This document shows positions 63,941-64,000 of a stretch of 64,000 nucleotides of DNA, piece by piece. Origin of the DNA: Bacteroidales bacterium. GTDB lineage: Bacteria > Bacteroidota > Bacteroidia > Bacteroidales > UBA10428. The position numbers and the translations under genes were made by a program. The stretch covers positions 48,708 to 112,707 of the forward strand of contig JAFGIP010000062.1 in assembly GCA_016929525.1 (NCBI GenBank), given 5' to 3'. Positions within the stretch are counted from its first letter, which is position 1. Each line of letters opens with the position of its first letter. The notes under the pieces were generated by a model. That model was not told the origin of the DNA. It did not search any database and saw nothing but the letters and a program-made list of their open reading frames with translations.

Positions 63941-64000
63941 TCCCTTTAAATTCTATTTTCAAATATAATTGTTAATTGATTTAAAATGGTTGGCCAATCA

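Overview
The window is about 64 kb of AT-rich chromosome from a member of the Bacteroidota, most likely a free-living Bacteroidales/Marinilabiliales-type organism. Pointers are: a secreted glycoside hydrolase with a type IX secretion C-terminal domain, a long (323 aa) NusB, PUR-alpha-like DUF3276 and DUF5606 proteins, many lipoproteins and small beta-barrel proteins, TAnnTTTG-type promoter boxes and few Shine-Dalgarno sites. The taxon is inferred from gene content only. I see no rRNA, tRNA, CRISPR array, integrase or intact insertion sequence.

Layout. 1-3.7 kb: a truncated methylcrotonyl-CoA carboxylase beta subunit, a NUMOD1-like orphan, pdxB and an orphan. 3.8-7.1 kb: a five-PAS histidine kinase containing four modules repeated at exactly 489 bp. 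7.1-16.8 kb: the accessory centrepiece, with (leftward) an ECF sigma factor, a tiny double-glycine peptide gene, a membrane TPR/anti-sigma-like protein, a soluble histidine kinase, a C39-peptidase ABC exporter and its HlyD-type adaptor, and (rightward) a membrane-anchored TPR-CHAT protease-like protein. 17-19.7 kb: a FeoA-FeoB fusion and its small Cys-rich partner. 19.8-29.7 kb: housekeeping genes (nusB, yajC, YbbR, coaE, TerB-DnaJ, DUF5606, M3 peptidase, DUF1573, DUF362). 29.7-36.3 kb: a hybrid sensor kinase, a secreted glycosidase, a small outer-membrane protein, mazG and a SAM hydrolase. 36.3-48.7 kb: phoH, purC, a LysM plus periplasmic-binding protein, a membrane-anchored degenerate receiver, pgl, an SLC12-type transporter, an ankyrin/beta-barrel fusion, envelope proteins, a TtcA-like enzyme and an HMA protein. 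48.9-56.9 kb: a V-type ATPase operon (E, DUF2764, A, B, D, I, K) whose rotor subunit carries the residues expected of a Na+-binding site, interrupted by a four-helix-bundle gene. 57-63.7 kb: DUF456, CAP, RRM, argF, a lipoprotein, ftsK and lolA, ending in short tandem repeats.

How the parts may work together. The 7.1-16.8 kb block reads as a peptide export and signalling locus. The 43-residue peptide has a leader ending in Gly-Gly, the cleavage signal of C39-peptidase transporters, and such a transporter plus adaptor lies on the same strand. A sigma factor and a TPR protein with an anti-sigma-like layout frame it, next to a caspase-like CHAT protein predicted to face the periplasm. The export link is well grounded in known families; the involvement of the sigma factor and CHAT protein is inferred from position. 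The peptide gene is below usual length cut-offs and overlaps a longer spurious frame, so automated annotation would probably miss it.
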